Positions 47,486 to 57,010 of a DNA stretch of 64,000 nucleotides are shown piece after piece. Each line of letters starts with the position of its first letter. The stretch's first letter is position 1. The stretch spans positions 378,013,348-378,077,347 of the forward strand of contig NC_064614.1 in assembly GCF_023898315.1 (NCBI RefSeq). The letters are read 5' to 3'. The notes below the pieces were generated by a model that did no database searches, was not told the DNA's origin, and saw only the letters and a list, made by a program, of their open reading frames with translations. This DNA comes from Schistocerca nitens. Lineage: Eukaryota > Arthropoda > Insecta > Orthoptera > Acrididae. The translations under genes were made by a program, and so were the position numbers.

Positions 47486-47867
47486 GCAAATGGATTTAAA
47501 GTAAAAACAGCTGATGGTCAGACATGCATTTTATGCAGAGTGAGTAAAGCCTCGTATACAGTTGAACTGTACAAGCTAATGCGCAGGATTGCTTTTGGGA
47601 AGCTCAGTCCAGCAGCAAGACAGCTATTTGATGAACGTCTTTCGAACATTCAGACTATTTCCTAATCGTTCCACTCTCGAATAGCAAGTAGTGGAAACGA
47701 ACACCTAAATTTTTCTCGCAAACTCTGATTTCAGTTATTTTATTACCTTGGCAATTTCTCCATATAACATGAACTGAATTTCCCATCGGTGATTGGTAGA
47801 ATATGATAATAACAATAAAAAGAAAATACAGTTCCTAATATTCTGCAAAATTATATTTATTTGGTCA

Positions 47868-47901
47868 TGAGCCGTCCTTAGGCTTCTCAGGCCATCTTCA
47901 G
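47868..47901 (-). ncRNA. Hammerhead-like motif, left arm (fossil)
   Basis: On the minus strand CTGAAGA is followed by a GGC...GCC hairpin, but the GAAAC box is changed (TAAGG). Confidence 0.3.
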
Positions 47902-48274
47902 GTGAAAATACTACAATAATTACATTAACTGAGGAATAAAAAAGTTTTTGTGTCGATATACGTATAACAAATGATGAGAAATAAGATGAATTTATTGTGT
48001 GAATCCATTATTTGTAACGAAAACTTGATATAACATTTCCTCCTTGTTAAATTTTTTGTCAGAAATAGTAGGCCCAGACTGTAAATTCATTTTATTTCTT
48101 GTAATTTTTTATATGTGTCTCCACATAAAAACTTTTTTCTCCCTTTGTTAGTTAATGGAATTATTATAATATTTTCCTATGTAATCGATTTGTCGTTTTT
48201 GTATGTTCTGTACAAATAATATCTGTTTAAGTCGCACATCATGTTTATCTCTGTTCGCGACATTCAGTTGTCAC

Positions 48275-48306
48275 CTGACGATGGCCTGAGATGCCGGAAG
48301 CCGGTT
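48275..48306 (+). ncRNA. Hammerhead-like core motif, right arm
   Basis: CTGACGA (48275-48281); perfect four-pair helix II, TGGC with GCCG (48282-48285 and 48293-48296); then GAAG (one change from GAAA) and CCGGTT. This is one of the best-formed copies. Confidence 0.45.
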
Positions 48307-48494
48307 CGTGACCAAATAAATAAAATTTTTCAGAACATTAGGAAGAGTTCTTTCTTTTTATTTCCCCGCATGTACGTCTATGTCAATGAAATGTTTGCGC
48401 ATTCGAAAGAGAAAGTTCGTGACTGATGTTTCCTGAAAAGTATTACAGAGCAGCTGCAGACAGCAGCTCCTCATATGACGTGAACACTCGGTTT

Positions 48495-48524
48495 CATGAT
48501 GGTTATTATAACTGAAACTGGTTA
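48495..48524 (+). ncRNA. Hammerhead-like motif, isolated (fossil)
   Basis: CATGATG followed by a perfect gtta-tta-taac hairpin, TGAAAC and TGGTTA. Confidence 0.3.
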
Positions 48525-49517
48525 CCTCCAACAGAAAAAATATAAATGCTACTTGGACTGTTGCTTTTTGTAGGTATGTAAGCAACAGTATTGTTTACCA
48601 ATACGTTCGAAAACACCGTGCACAGAAACGGGATTTTCTGGTGCTCATATTTCGGGTTCAATGGGGATAGAGTGATAGGGTCAACTGTTTTGGATAGCCA
48701 TTTGGCTCGGAAACGTTTGTATTCGCAGCAGAAGGATCGTCTTAGCGTCACTATCCCTCAGTACAGTGTCAAAGTACGAATATTACATGCGTCCTCCACA
48801 TTAGGCAAATGGAACTATTCGGTTGGTTCTTTTTGTTTGGATGTGGTCTACAGTTGGCTTGATGGGATGTCTAGAGGAATCATTAGTTCATGGGTGTTTC
48901 CTCGCGATGCCCCAGCGGACTAACACCCAACCCATGATTCCAAGACGGGCATGCACAACAAATGGCTGAAAATTTTACGGTATGTTCATAAGATCCAACT
49001 TTCGAAAAACTCGAAAAAAATTTTTCGTGGTATATTTATCTCTTTCCCAGATGCAGTGGTTCAAAGTTACCCTACACTTACACGTACAATATGGACGTAA
49101 AACGTAAATAAATTGTTTGATGACTGGTATGTGGGTGATACACCCATCATTTAATTAACGCGACGGGTGTACCCGTCTATGAATGAATAAATGGTGCATT
49201 TGCGCAAAATCGATATGCGGTTCCTGAGAAACCCTCCCCCTCAAAAAATGTTTTTGAGAATTTTTACGCTGTCTACAGCGAGTCAAACTCCAGTCGCGGA
49301 TTCTAAGACTGCTATGAACAGCAAATGGTTGTAATTTTTACGATATATTTTTAAGATTCCGGTCTCGAACAGTCTGTATAATTTTCTAGATATCTTTATC
49401 CGTTTTTGATTTACAGAGCTTCAAAACTACCCAGCTCGTGCACGTAAAATAGATACTTTAAAATACGATATAAACTGTCTCCGTTATCTCTAGAAGGATT
49501 CTGGAAACTCCACGCTT
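48525..49517. other. Unassigned DNA
   Basis: An open plus-strand frame at 48591-48923 (110 residues) shows no domain. The 48960-49460 part has a repeated theme (aaatggctgaaaattttacg; aaatggttgtaatttttacg) that may be an old internal duplication. Confidence 0.3.
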
Positions 49518-49529
49518 TTGTACTGAAGC

Positions 49530-49725
49530 GCCGGCCGAAGTGGCCGAGCGGTTATAGGCGCTACAGTCTGCAACCGCGCGACCGCTACGGTCGCAGGTTC
49601 GAACCCTGCCTCGGGCATGGGTGTGTGTGATGTCCATAGGTTAGTTAGGTTTAAGTAGTTCTAAGTTCTAGGGGACTGATGACCTCAGCAGTTAAGCCCC
49701 ATAGTGCTCAGAGCCATTTGAACCA
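49530..49725 (+). mobile_element. tRNA-headed SINE
   Basis: Common SINE, box B ggttcgaaccc. Target-site duplication tttgtactgaagc perfect over 13 bp (49517-49529 and 49726-49738). Confidence 0.95.
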
Positions 49726-50039
49726 TTTGTACTGAAGCATATACAAAAGTGTTATGCACATAAAATCAGGCCTGAAGCATAAAATTACTTTCGCGCTATT
49801 TTCACGTAAGTGAACTATCAAAATTTTACTGACTCATCAAGAATCATTTTTTCTCTGTGACGTGCAGGGAGAAAAACGAAACTGCGGAAAAATGCTCCCA
49901 TCGAAGCACAGAAAAGGCGAATAAGCGTCTCTTAATTAAGAGACTGATTCAAAAATGGGTACCTGATCTCTCATTCTACTTTACTCACTATTCTTAAAAA
50001 TTTTCGAAAAAATAACAGCATGCGAATCCATTCGCGCGA

Positions 50040-50540
50040 TTTTTTTTACTGAGAGAGGAGGAAACAGTGGCGAGACGGGAAAGTCGTAAGTACTGGAAGA
50101 CAGTAGTCAATGGTTGTTTAAGAAAAGAGCTAAGGATTCAATGTACACAGTAGACAGTGAGAGAACACTACGAGAAAAAGAGTGAAGGAGACAGTGCCAC
50201 TGGGAGAGGAATAAAGAAAAAAAGAAAGTGGAAGTGGATGAGAGCCAGTGATAATGAGAGAGAATCTATGACAATGACAACGAGAAAGAGAGAGATTGTG
50301 ACAAGTGAGAAGAGACAGCAGCAATGGGAAGGAATTAATGAATGAGACAGTAACAGCAAGAGAGAACAGGAAGGAGACAGTGACAGTAAGAGTAGTAGGA
50401 CAGAATGAAGGAGTCTGTGGCTGAGAGACAGGAGACAGTGACAGTTGGAAAGCCATAAAGAGATAATGACAATGAGTTGGGTCGAATGAATGAAGATGGG
50501 CAACTGGGAGTGAATGGGCATGGGAGACTTACAGCAATGG
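50040..50540 (+). repeat. Purine-rich, GACAGT-containing low-complexity tract
   Basis: The plus strand is strongly A/G-rich with scattered repeats of 'gagacagtgacagt' and 'gagagaga'. Open frames on either strand are low-complexity translations of this tract. Confidence 0.75.
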
Positions 50541-51030
50541 ATCAGTGGACGTGAGCGAATTACAGCTATGGCATCTTGTTGGAGTGTTAGGTGAGTTGCA
50601 TGTTAAAAGGAGCCTGAATATGTTCGCGTATATTTTTACGAAACTACTTAAGTTTCTGAGGAAGAGAGAATGAGGTAGCTAGCACCTCACGCTCCACTTT
50701 TCAACCAATCTTTAAATAAAGAAAACATATTTGTCTTTTTTTGTGCTCCGACTAGAGCATTTTTCCGCTGGTTCTTATATCACTTGCAATTGCTGAAGTT
50801 CCAACATGATAAGAAAATTCTGATGTACGTAAGTTTCATTTTCCTCGTGTGTGAAATTCCTCGTTAATGTGCAAAATACGATTCCAATAGCCACGAACAT
50901 TCACTTTAACAAGTTTCTTGTGCCCGCCATTTTCGCAGCAGTTTTATATAAGTTACGGGAGTTCAAGAGAAAAACGCCTTTTCCATGCTGCGCATTAAGT
51001 TTTTTTCATTTATCTTGAGCACCTAGATGG

Positions 51031-51059
51031 GTTTCGCCTCAGTTATAAGACATCGTCAG
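51031..51059 (-). ncRNA. Hammerhead-like core motif, left arm
   Basis: Minus strand: CTGACGA (51059-51053), unpaired T, six-pair helix II (51051-51046 with 51041-51036, including two G-T pairs) and loop TAAC, then GAAAC (51035-51031). It retains every consensus core base but has one extra base between the core and helix II. Confidence 0.5.
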
Positions 51060-51439
51060 TGCGTGACCCGAAATATTACACGATTTTTCGTTTGCACGTA
51101 TTGGTTAAAATTTGCACATAATGTTGATAGATTTTAAACAGTTTCGTGAGGTTTTTATAATGAAATGAAAAAGTACTTACAGATTAGCGTCTAATTAATT
51201 ATCTGGAAGCCAAATAGCTTTGTCTCATGTGGCAAACTGCTTGAAAGTTTGCGGTTTTCCTTTTGGTCACTGTTTTCAAAGTGCAGCACTTTAATTGTCA
51301 TTTTCTGTGTCTAGAGCGTCATTCGTTTCTTTCTCAGGCTTTCCTTTCTATTGGTTTCTCTGTGAATGTATGTGTGCTGATGTAACGTGTGTGAGTATTT
51401 GTGTGTGTACTTATTTTTCCTACACACATTTACATACTT

Positions 51440-51640
51440 AGTAGAGAAAAGGGATTTGGATTACTGTCTATTATATGGATGGTATGCAGGGCAAACCAAC
51501 AGATTATTCAACACAAAGAACGTATCAGAGCGTGTAAATATGGGAGAGGCCACTCAAATTTCGCGGAACATGTAATAGAAAATAATCACAAATCTCCTAC
51601 AACAAAGAGAGACATGCATGGGTTATAATAAATAATGAAA
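51440..51640 (+). pseudogene. GIY-YIG nuclease fragment of Penelope-like element
   Basis: YAGQTNRLFNT (in one frame, about 51480-51515) continues as KERIRACKYGRGHSNFAEHV and IENNHKSPTT in the next. This matches the relic at 25547-25860 (YIGQTTRNFHT ... FAEHFVD). A frame change lies near 51515 and the upstream RT is absent. Confidence 0.75.
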
Positions 51641-52153
51641 GCCACCTCCTAACCATGCAAGAAAATTGCCACATATACACAACAAGGCTTTGAAGGAAGA
51701 TACTACTAAATGACCAAATGTTTACACTTACTGATCATACAATACACAGCAATCTCAGTAGATAATCACAAATCCCATTTCCATCCCAAGCTTGTAAGTG
51801 TGTATAGAAAAATAAGTGCAGACACACACACACACGTACACGCATAGTCACAAAATAAACAATTGAAAGGAAAATCTGAGACAGCAACAAATGACGCCCT
51901 AGACATAGAAAATGACAGTTAAAGTGATGTATTTTGAAAACAGTGACCAAAAGTGAAACTGCAAACTTTCAAGGAGTTTGCGACATGAGACTAAGCTGTT
52001 TGGCTTCCAAATAATTAATTAGACGCTGAACTGCACGCACTTTTCCATTTTACTATAAAAACCTCGAGGAACTGTTTCAAATCTATAACCAGTATTTGGA
52101 AATGATAACCTATATGCGCAAACGAAAAATCGTGTAACGTTTCAGGACACCAT

Positions 52154-52182
52154 CTGAAGATGCCATGTAACTAAGGCGGAAC
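52154..52182 (+). ncRNA. Hammerhead-like core motif, right arm
   Basis: CTGAAGA (52154-52160), helix II TGCC with GGCG (52161-52164; 52175-52178), then GAAC (one A fewer than GAAAC). Mirror of 51031-51059. Confidence 0.4.
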
Positions 52183-52357
52183 GCGTCTGGATGCTCAAGG
52201 TGAATGGAAACACGTAATGTGCAACATTAAAAAGAGCCACTTTAATTTATGTGTATATTTTCATTCCCATAGTGGTTACGAAACGTCGTGAATTGATTCT
52301 AAAGGCACCAAAAGCGTTTGAGACCAATGCTGATGCACTTCTTAATTCCCGTGCGCT

Positions 52358-52640
52358 ACTGTAGCTGATCAGCGCGGCTGACTGCCATCAGAAGTACGCC
52401 AGTTCGATTCTCGGTACCGCCAGGCATTTTTCCTCGATGGGAGAAATAGTAATGGCTGCAGTCAGTCTCTTGAGGCCAGCTGAGGAGTACTCTGCTGATT
52501 CGTAGCGATTCCTAGTTGAAGGAACCGGCCAGCGACGGGGAGAGCGGCGTGCCGACCTCTTGCCCCTCCCTCCGTACTGCATCCAATGACGACTTGCTCA
52601 GAGGATGACACGGCGGTCGGTCGGGTCCGACTAGCCAGTC
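52358..52640 (+). mobile_element. Third tRNA-derived SINE type
   Basis: Head 'gtagctgatcagcgcggctg' (box A-like) and 'cagttcgattctcggtaccg' (box B-like), followed by a 200-bp body ending in 'cacggcggtcggtcgggtcc'. No target-site duplication was found. It is 5-10% or more decayed by eye. Confidence 0.65.
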
Positions 52641-52851
52641 ATGAGCTGCAACGAAGAAGTTAATCTTTTACTATATCAACAAAGACGGTTGGAGCTCACT
52701 CAACGACGGGGCATTTACCTTATACCGTATGTGATAGGCTGACATGTTGACCATGTAAAGCCCTCATGTCTGTGGAGTGTTCCTCAATTTGACCCATGTT
52801 TGAAGCAGAAGGTGAGTTGTCATGATGAAGTTGTAGGTGACTTGCCAGAGT

Positions 52852-53066
52852 AGGCATCTCGTGGTCGTGCGGTAGCGTTCTCGCTTCCCACGCCCGGGTT
52901 CCCGGGTTCGATTCCCGGCGGGGTCAGGGATTTTCTCTGCCTCGTGATGGTTGGGTATTGTGTGCTGTCCTTAGGTTAGTTAGGTTTAGGTAGTTCTAAG
53001 TTCTAGGGGACTGATGACCATAGATGTTAAGTCCCATAGTGCTCAGAGCCATTTGAACCATTTTTT
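52852..53066 (+). mobile_element. SINE with tRNA-Gly-like head
   Basis: Same type as 41941-42146, opposite orientation, with an anticodon-loop-like ttcccac and box B gggttcgattcccgg. Tail 'ctcagagccatttgaaccat'. Target-site duplication not obvious. Confidence 0.88.
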
Positions 53067-53597
53067 GAACCTGGAGTCGGGGCCTTGGAAGACTATGAGC
53101 GACTGTTGGCTAACAACGCACAGGTAGCGGCGCCGAATGCACGGAGGAGAGCCCAAGTTCCCGAAAAGTCTGTTGCTGGAGTGCATGGACAGCGACTGCC
53201 CCTTTTGCCGCATCCCCTGCCCATGGGCCTCCCCAAGGAGACTATCAAGCGTTACAGTGTGCGATAACAACTCTTTGGTACTGTTTAGCTCTCTTGCAAT
53301 CTCAACAGAGTTAGGCTGAAGCGTGAGCGAGATTTGTTACGACTCTGTGCGCTATACTGCCGACTGCTTATTTACAGGAAGTAGGACAGATGCAACTGCA
53401 AACACGACTACGTACTGTTTGTTAATACGTGTATATATAATGGAAATGTACTTACATCTTGATTTAATTTTTTGCATGCAATTTGAACATTAATTGTGAA
53501 GACAATGTTATGACTCAAACGCATCTCTGAAAGAACAGACACTGTTGACAATTCACGTTTGTGCGAACTTCCGAATTTAATTCTCTGATTGGGAATC

Positions 53598-53798
53598 AAA
53601 TGGTTCAAATGGCTCTGAGCACTATGGGACTCAATTGCTGTGGTCATCAGTCCCCTAGAACTTAGAACTACTTAAACCTAACTAACCTAAGGACATCACA
53701 CACACCCATGCCCAAGACAGGATTCGAACCTGCGACCGTAGCACCAGCGCGGCTCCGGACTGGAGCGCCTAAAACCGCACGGCCACCGCGGCCGGCCC
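53598..53798 (-). mobile_element. tRNA-headed SINE
   Basis: Minus-strand common SINE. Target-site duplication gattgggaatc perfect (53587-53597 and 53799-53809). Confidence 0.95.
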
Positions 53799-54199
53799 GA
53801 TTGGGAATCGTTGACATCAACTGTACTACGTATAGATTCACTACCCACAGTTGCATATGAAAATTCGTATGTCACTGTTGGGTGGTGACTCTATACTTAA
53901 AACGGTTGATGTCAAGGAATTCGCAATCAATGAATTAATTTCTAAAGTATTTCGTATAACTGTGGATCGTCAACAGTATCTTTCCCTTCAGACTTGCATG
54001 TAAGTATTACAAGACCGGACGTGCGTACTTTGATAACTACACTGGTCTCGATTCCTCGCTGCATCAGTCCCACCAATGCAGGATTCCTAGTAACGTTATG
54101 AGCATTAGGTGATGAATTTAGTGGACTACAATGGAAGGACGTAGAAAGTGTGACGAGGGAGGTTTGCATCGATCCAGGAGCGTGCATAGATAGTCAGTG

Positions 54200-54270
54200 T
54201 TGTTACGGCTACCACTAGTGCTGAGCAGGAAATCTGGTTTTGAGTCCCGGCCCGGAACAAATTTTCATGT
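54200..54270 (+). repeat. tRNA-like fragment
   Basis: 'gctgagcaggaaatctggtt' then 'gagtcccggcccggaacaaa' resembles the 3' half of a tRNA head from another SINE. Short and uncertain. Confidence 0.35.
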
Positions 54271-54419
54271 CCCTATTTGGTAATAGATTTATACGCAACA
54301 GGGCTAGTGCCACGGAAATTGGAGTCAGAGCATTAATTTCGAAAGCAATTTTAGGAACTGTAAGTTATCATTTCATTCTTTCCAAGTCTATTCTTTTTAA
54401 AACCACCTAGCAAATTAAA

Positions 54420-54640
54420 CTATTGTCTGGGCCAGGACTCGAACCGGGGATCTTTGCCTATGCTCTGCCAACTGAGCTACGCAATCACGACTCACGATTC
54501 GTCCACAGCTTTACTTCCACCATACCACATCTCTGACTCTCCAAACTTCACAGAAGTTCTCGTGCAGGACTAGGACTCCTTGAAGAAGGAATATTGTGCA
54601 TACATTGCTTAGCCACAGCCTGCAGACCGTAATTTTTCGA
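54420..54640 (-). repeat. Remnant of the tRNA-bearing inverted-repeat element
   Basis: Shares 'ctctgccaactgagctac', 'cacgactcac', 'cacagctttacttccacca' and 'ttagccacagcctg' with the elements at 17799 and 43875. No inverted right arm was seen. Confidence 0.7.
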
Positions 54641-55539
54641 TGGAAGATTTCATGAAATTGGGCTAGAATTCAAGTACATCGTGAATTGCTTATAATGTAT
54701 ACTGAAGAGTGATTGAATTCTACTGTTATTGAGTTATAGGAACTGATACTGGAGTCACTGAAATTTTTACACTCTTCCTTCGGGACCTTACTAAATAGTG
54801 ACTACTTAAAGTTTTGTGATTACTGTGCTTGTTTTAGTTAATTTCTTTTGCAAGTGGTTTGTTTAACGTTTTGTACTCATGCTAATAAATTTGCATTACA
54901 TTTGCGTCCTCTCTACCTCCAGTCACTTTCACTTCACAGCATATGTTGCTGCCTGATCCGTACCCTTTCAGTGCCTTAGCAGAAAAACATTAAGAGGCAG
55001 GTACTTCTTAAACTGCTTCAGATGTGTGAGTACTGAACTACCGTATACTGCCTCGTCAATCTAATGCAAGTTGCATAGTGTTAAAAGTCAGACCTTGCAT
55101 TTCAGACTCTTTGAAGTGGTTTGAGAGCCAAAAATTTCCTCAGATCACTGCATATATAGACGAAGCTACAGTACACGGATTCCTAACAGATGTAGCAGAT
55201 AAACTTTGTACGGCTGCACAGGACGAGGAAATAACCTATTTTCAAATAAAAAGAATTCAGAGCGACGACACGTCGAACATTCTGCCTCAAAAATACAGAA
55301 CGTCAGCTCCTTTCTCGACAAGAGCAGCATATTCACTAAATAACGCAGAAATTATCGTTAAAACGTCAGAGAAAGTTAAATACACCATATTGCCTAGCGT
55401 TTTCATTTTGAGACGATAATGCAACTGTGAAGGATTCGGAATGCGTTTGGATGGGTCACACTCCTAGCAAACAAAAATATTTTATGTCTGTTTCTACAAA
55501 CAACGAACTTTAATGCTACCACACTTAGCCATGGTAACA
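54641..55539. other. Unassigned DNA with a 113-residue open frame
   Basis: A plus-strand frame is open 55078-55419 (SLKWFESQKFPQITAYIDEA ... VADKLCTAAQDEEITYFQIK). It has no domain I recognise, no ATG at its start, and no context supporting a gene. It could be a decayed exon or chance. Confidence 0.25.
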
Positions 55540-56880
55540 TTTGCTGTTTTGAAGAGCGCGCCGCAGCGCGTAGTGTAAAGCAGTCGCCCCCCGTCTCTGG
55601 CGGTTGCGCCGCTGTGGCAAGCGCAGCTTTGGTGTCTCCCTCTGGTGTGAAAGGGGAAAGGTAGCCTGTTCATGTGCATTTAAGGGGCGCTATGGGCTCG
55701 CTAGGGGGCGAGTCTGGTCAGTTCGTCAGCCGGCTCAGTGTGTGGCAGTCAGTGTCTGTCTGTCGTCCGGAGTGCTAGTATGTGTTAGGCCGCCAGTCTG
55801 CTTGAGTTTGTTCAGGCAATGGTCATTTCCGGTCGGTCGAGCACTGGGACACAAGGTGACTAATCCGGCTTGACCGTCGGCGCATGTGAGGTCGCCACAT
55901 GTCCAGTGGGCCGCGCCGTATAGCGAGCGGTAGTGGCTTCGCGGTCGACACGAGAGCAACAGGAGCCAACCCACGATATCGGACTGGCCAGTGCGAGCTG
56001 CGACGCCGTGAGACGGGAGATCGGCGCACCTTCCTGCGTCCGTTGAAGCGGTGGCAGCGGACGGTTCGGGAGAACGTTTTGCGGGTGCTGCGCCAGGTCT
56101 TCGCCAGAAATCGCAGTTTATTAGAAGTTAAGTGTTTGCTGATATGTTGTTTCATTTACTTCTTAAATACTTGTTTTCTGGGTCAGTCTCTCGTCCCCAG
56201 CTCGCTCGTCTGTCCCTCGTCCGCATTTGTTAGGCAGTTAGTGTCTGTCTCTCTCTCTGTCGGTCTGCCATCGTTAATAGCTGCCTCTGCCATGTTTGTC
56301 GGATTCAGTGTTTACGAATTTATTCCTTGAAATGTAACCGCCGAATTCATGAAATATGTTTTTATATTGCCCATCATCTTGAGAGGCGGTATATGTGTAA
56401 TGTAGAGCATGTTTGTATATTCTATGCAAGACTGTATTTCATGTTTTTTTTAAATGGTCATTTTAGTATATAAAGTTGCCACCCTTCCACCGTAAGAGTT
56501 TTTTTTGTTAAATCAAGTTGCACCTTTGGTGGCAAGTAAATTTTTTTTTAATGTTAGTGTTTTGTACCATTTCCATCCCTCCTACGGGGTGCATAGTTTA
56601 TGTGCTTGTGTGAGTTGTTAAAATTTTAGTTCAAAGTAATCTGACGTGTTGCATATTTGCACCAGTGTAGTCTTTCAGAGGTTGTTGTGAGCGGTCGTGA
56701 CTACGGCCGTCTCAAAGGCAGGGGCAAGGTTCTCAGTCCGAAAGCTAATACTGTAAATATTTGTTCTTTCTGCCTCTGAATAAAATTGTAACTGGATATT
56801 TTGAGGGTGCTTTTTGGATTATAATTGTAAATATGTTTAAAAAAAAGGGCTTTTAGGAATAAAATTTCCATTTATTGAGA
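55540..56880 (+). repeat. Possible LTR or solo LTR
   Basis: A GC-rich, T/G-skewed 5' half (from 'agagcgcgccgcagcgcgta') is followed by an AT-rich half with two polyadenylation-like signals (aataaaattg near 56780; aataaaattt near 56860). The layout resembles a long retroviral-type LTR. No second copy or target-site duplication was found, so this is tentative. Confidence 0.3.
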
Positions 56881-56934
56881 GAAATTTAATTTGTTTTCAT
56901 CAGTTACCCGCTGGATACTACTTCCACGATCACA

Positions 56935-57010
56935 TAGTGTGATTAAATGTGTTAATGTTCTTCATGAATCGCTAGTGTGATTAAATGTGTTAATGTTCTT
57001 CATGAATCGC
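56935..57010 (+). repeat. Perfect 38-bp tandem duplication
   Basis: 56935-56972 and 56973-57010 are identical, beginning tagtgtgattaaatgtgtta. The identity implies a recent event or assembly stutter. Confidence 0.95.

Larger units (their letters stand above)
43375..47534. mobile_element. Large foldback element (about 4.2 kb) with nested insertions
   Basis: Left arm 43375-44936 and right arm 46618-47534 are inverted copies starting ataaaatgcatgtctgacca. Matching blocks run in the same order along both arms: 'gtttcatatgtaaacagaa', 'ccaaacatcgatgttaca', 'gttgaaat.tcactc', 'tcacataatc', 'aacattaaattggaatgtag'. Removing the two insertions (43875-44330 with one duplication copy, and 44940-46352) leaves arms of about 0.9-1.1 kb and a loop under 300 bp with no coding capacity. 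Hammerhead-like motifs sit near both outer ends. Confidence 0.88.
47831..48345. mobile_element. Short inverted-repeat element
   Basis: About 75 bp at each end are inverted copies (left ttcctaatattctgcaaaat; right complement ttcctaatgttctgaaaaat), about 80% alike. The 515-bp interior has no coding capacity. Both arms carry hammerhead-like motifs. No clear target-site duplication. Confidence 0.8.
50975..52240 (+). mobile_element. Penelope-like remnant between 450-bp inverted arms
   Basis: Left arm about 50975-51435 and right arm about 51785-52240 are inverted copies. Shared blocks include 'cacgatttttcgtttgc', 'gtctaattaattatctggaa', 'tttggtcactgttttcaaa' and 'gtcattttct.tgtctag'. The 350-bp centre encodes part of a GIY-YIG domain on the plus strand. 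Arms carry hammerhead-like motifs. This suits a 5'-truncated Penelope-like element whose terminal repeats are in inverted orientation, an arrangement known for that class. Confidence 0.8.

Noticed and set aside
50130..50521. Open frames of over 100 residues on the minus strand
   Set aside because: They are translations of a purine-rich low-complexity tract with no domain or conservation cue.
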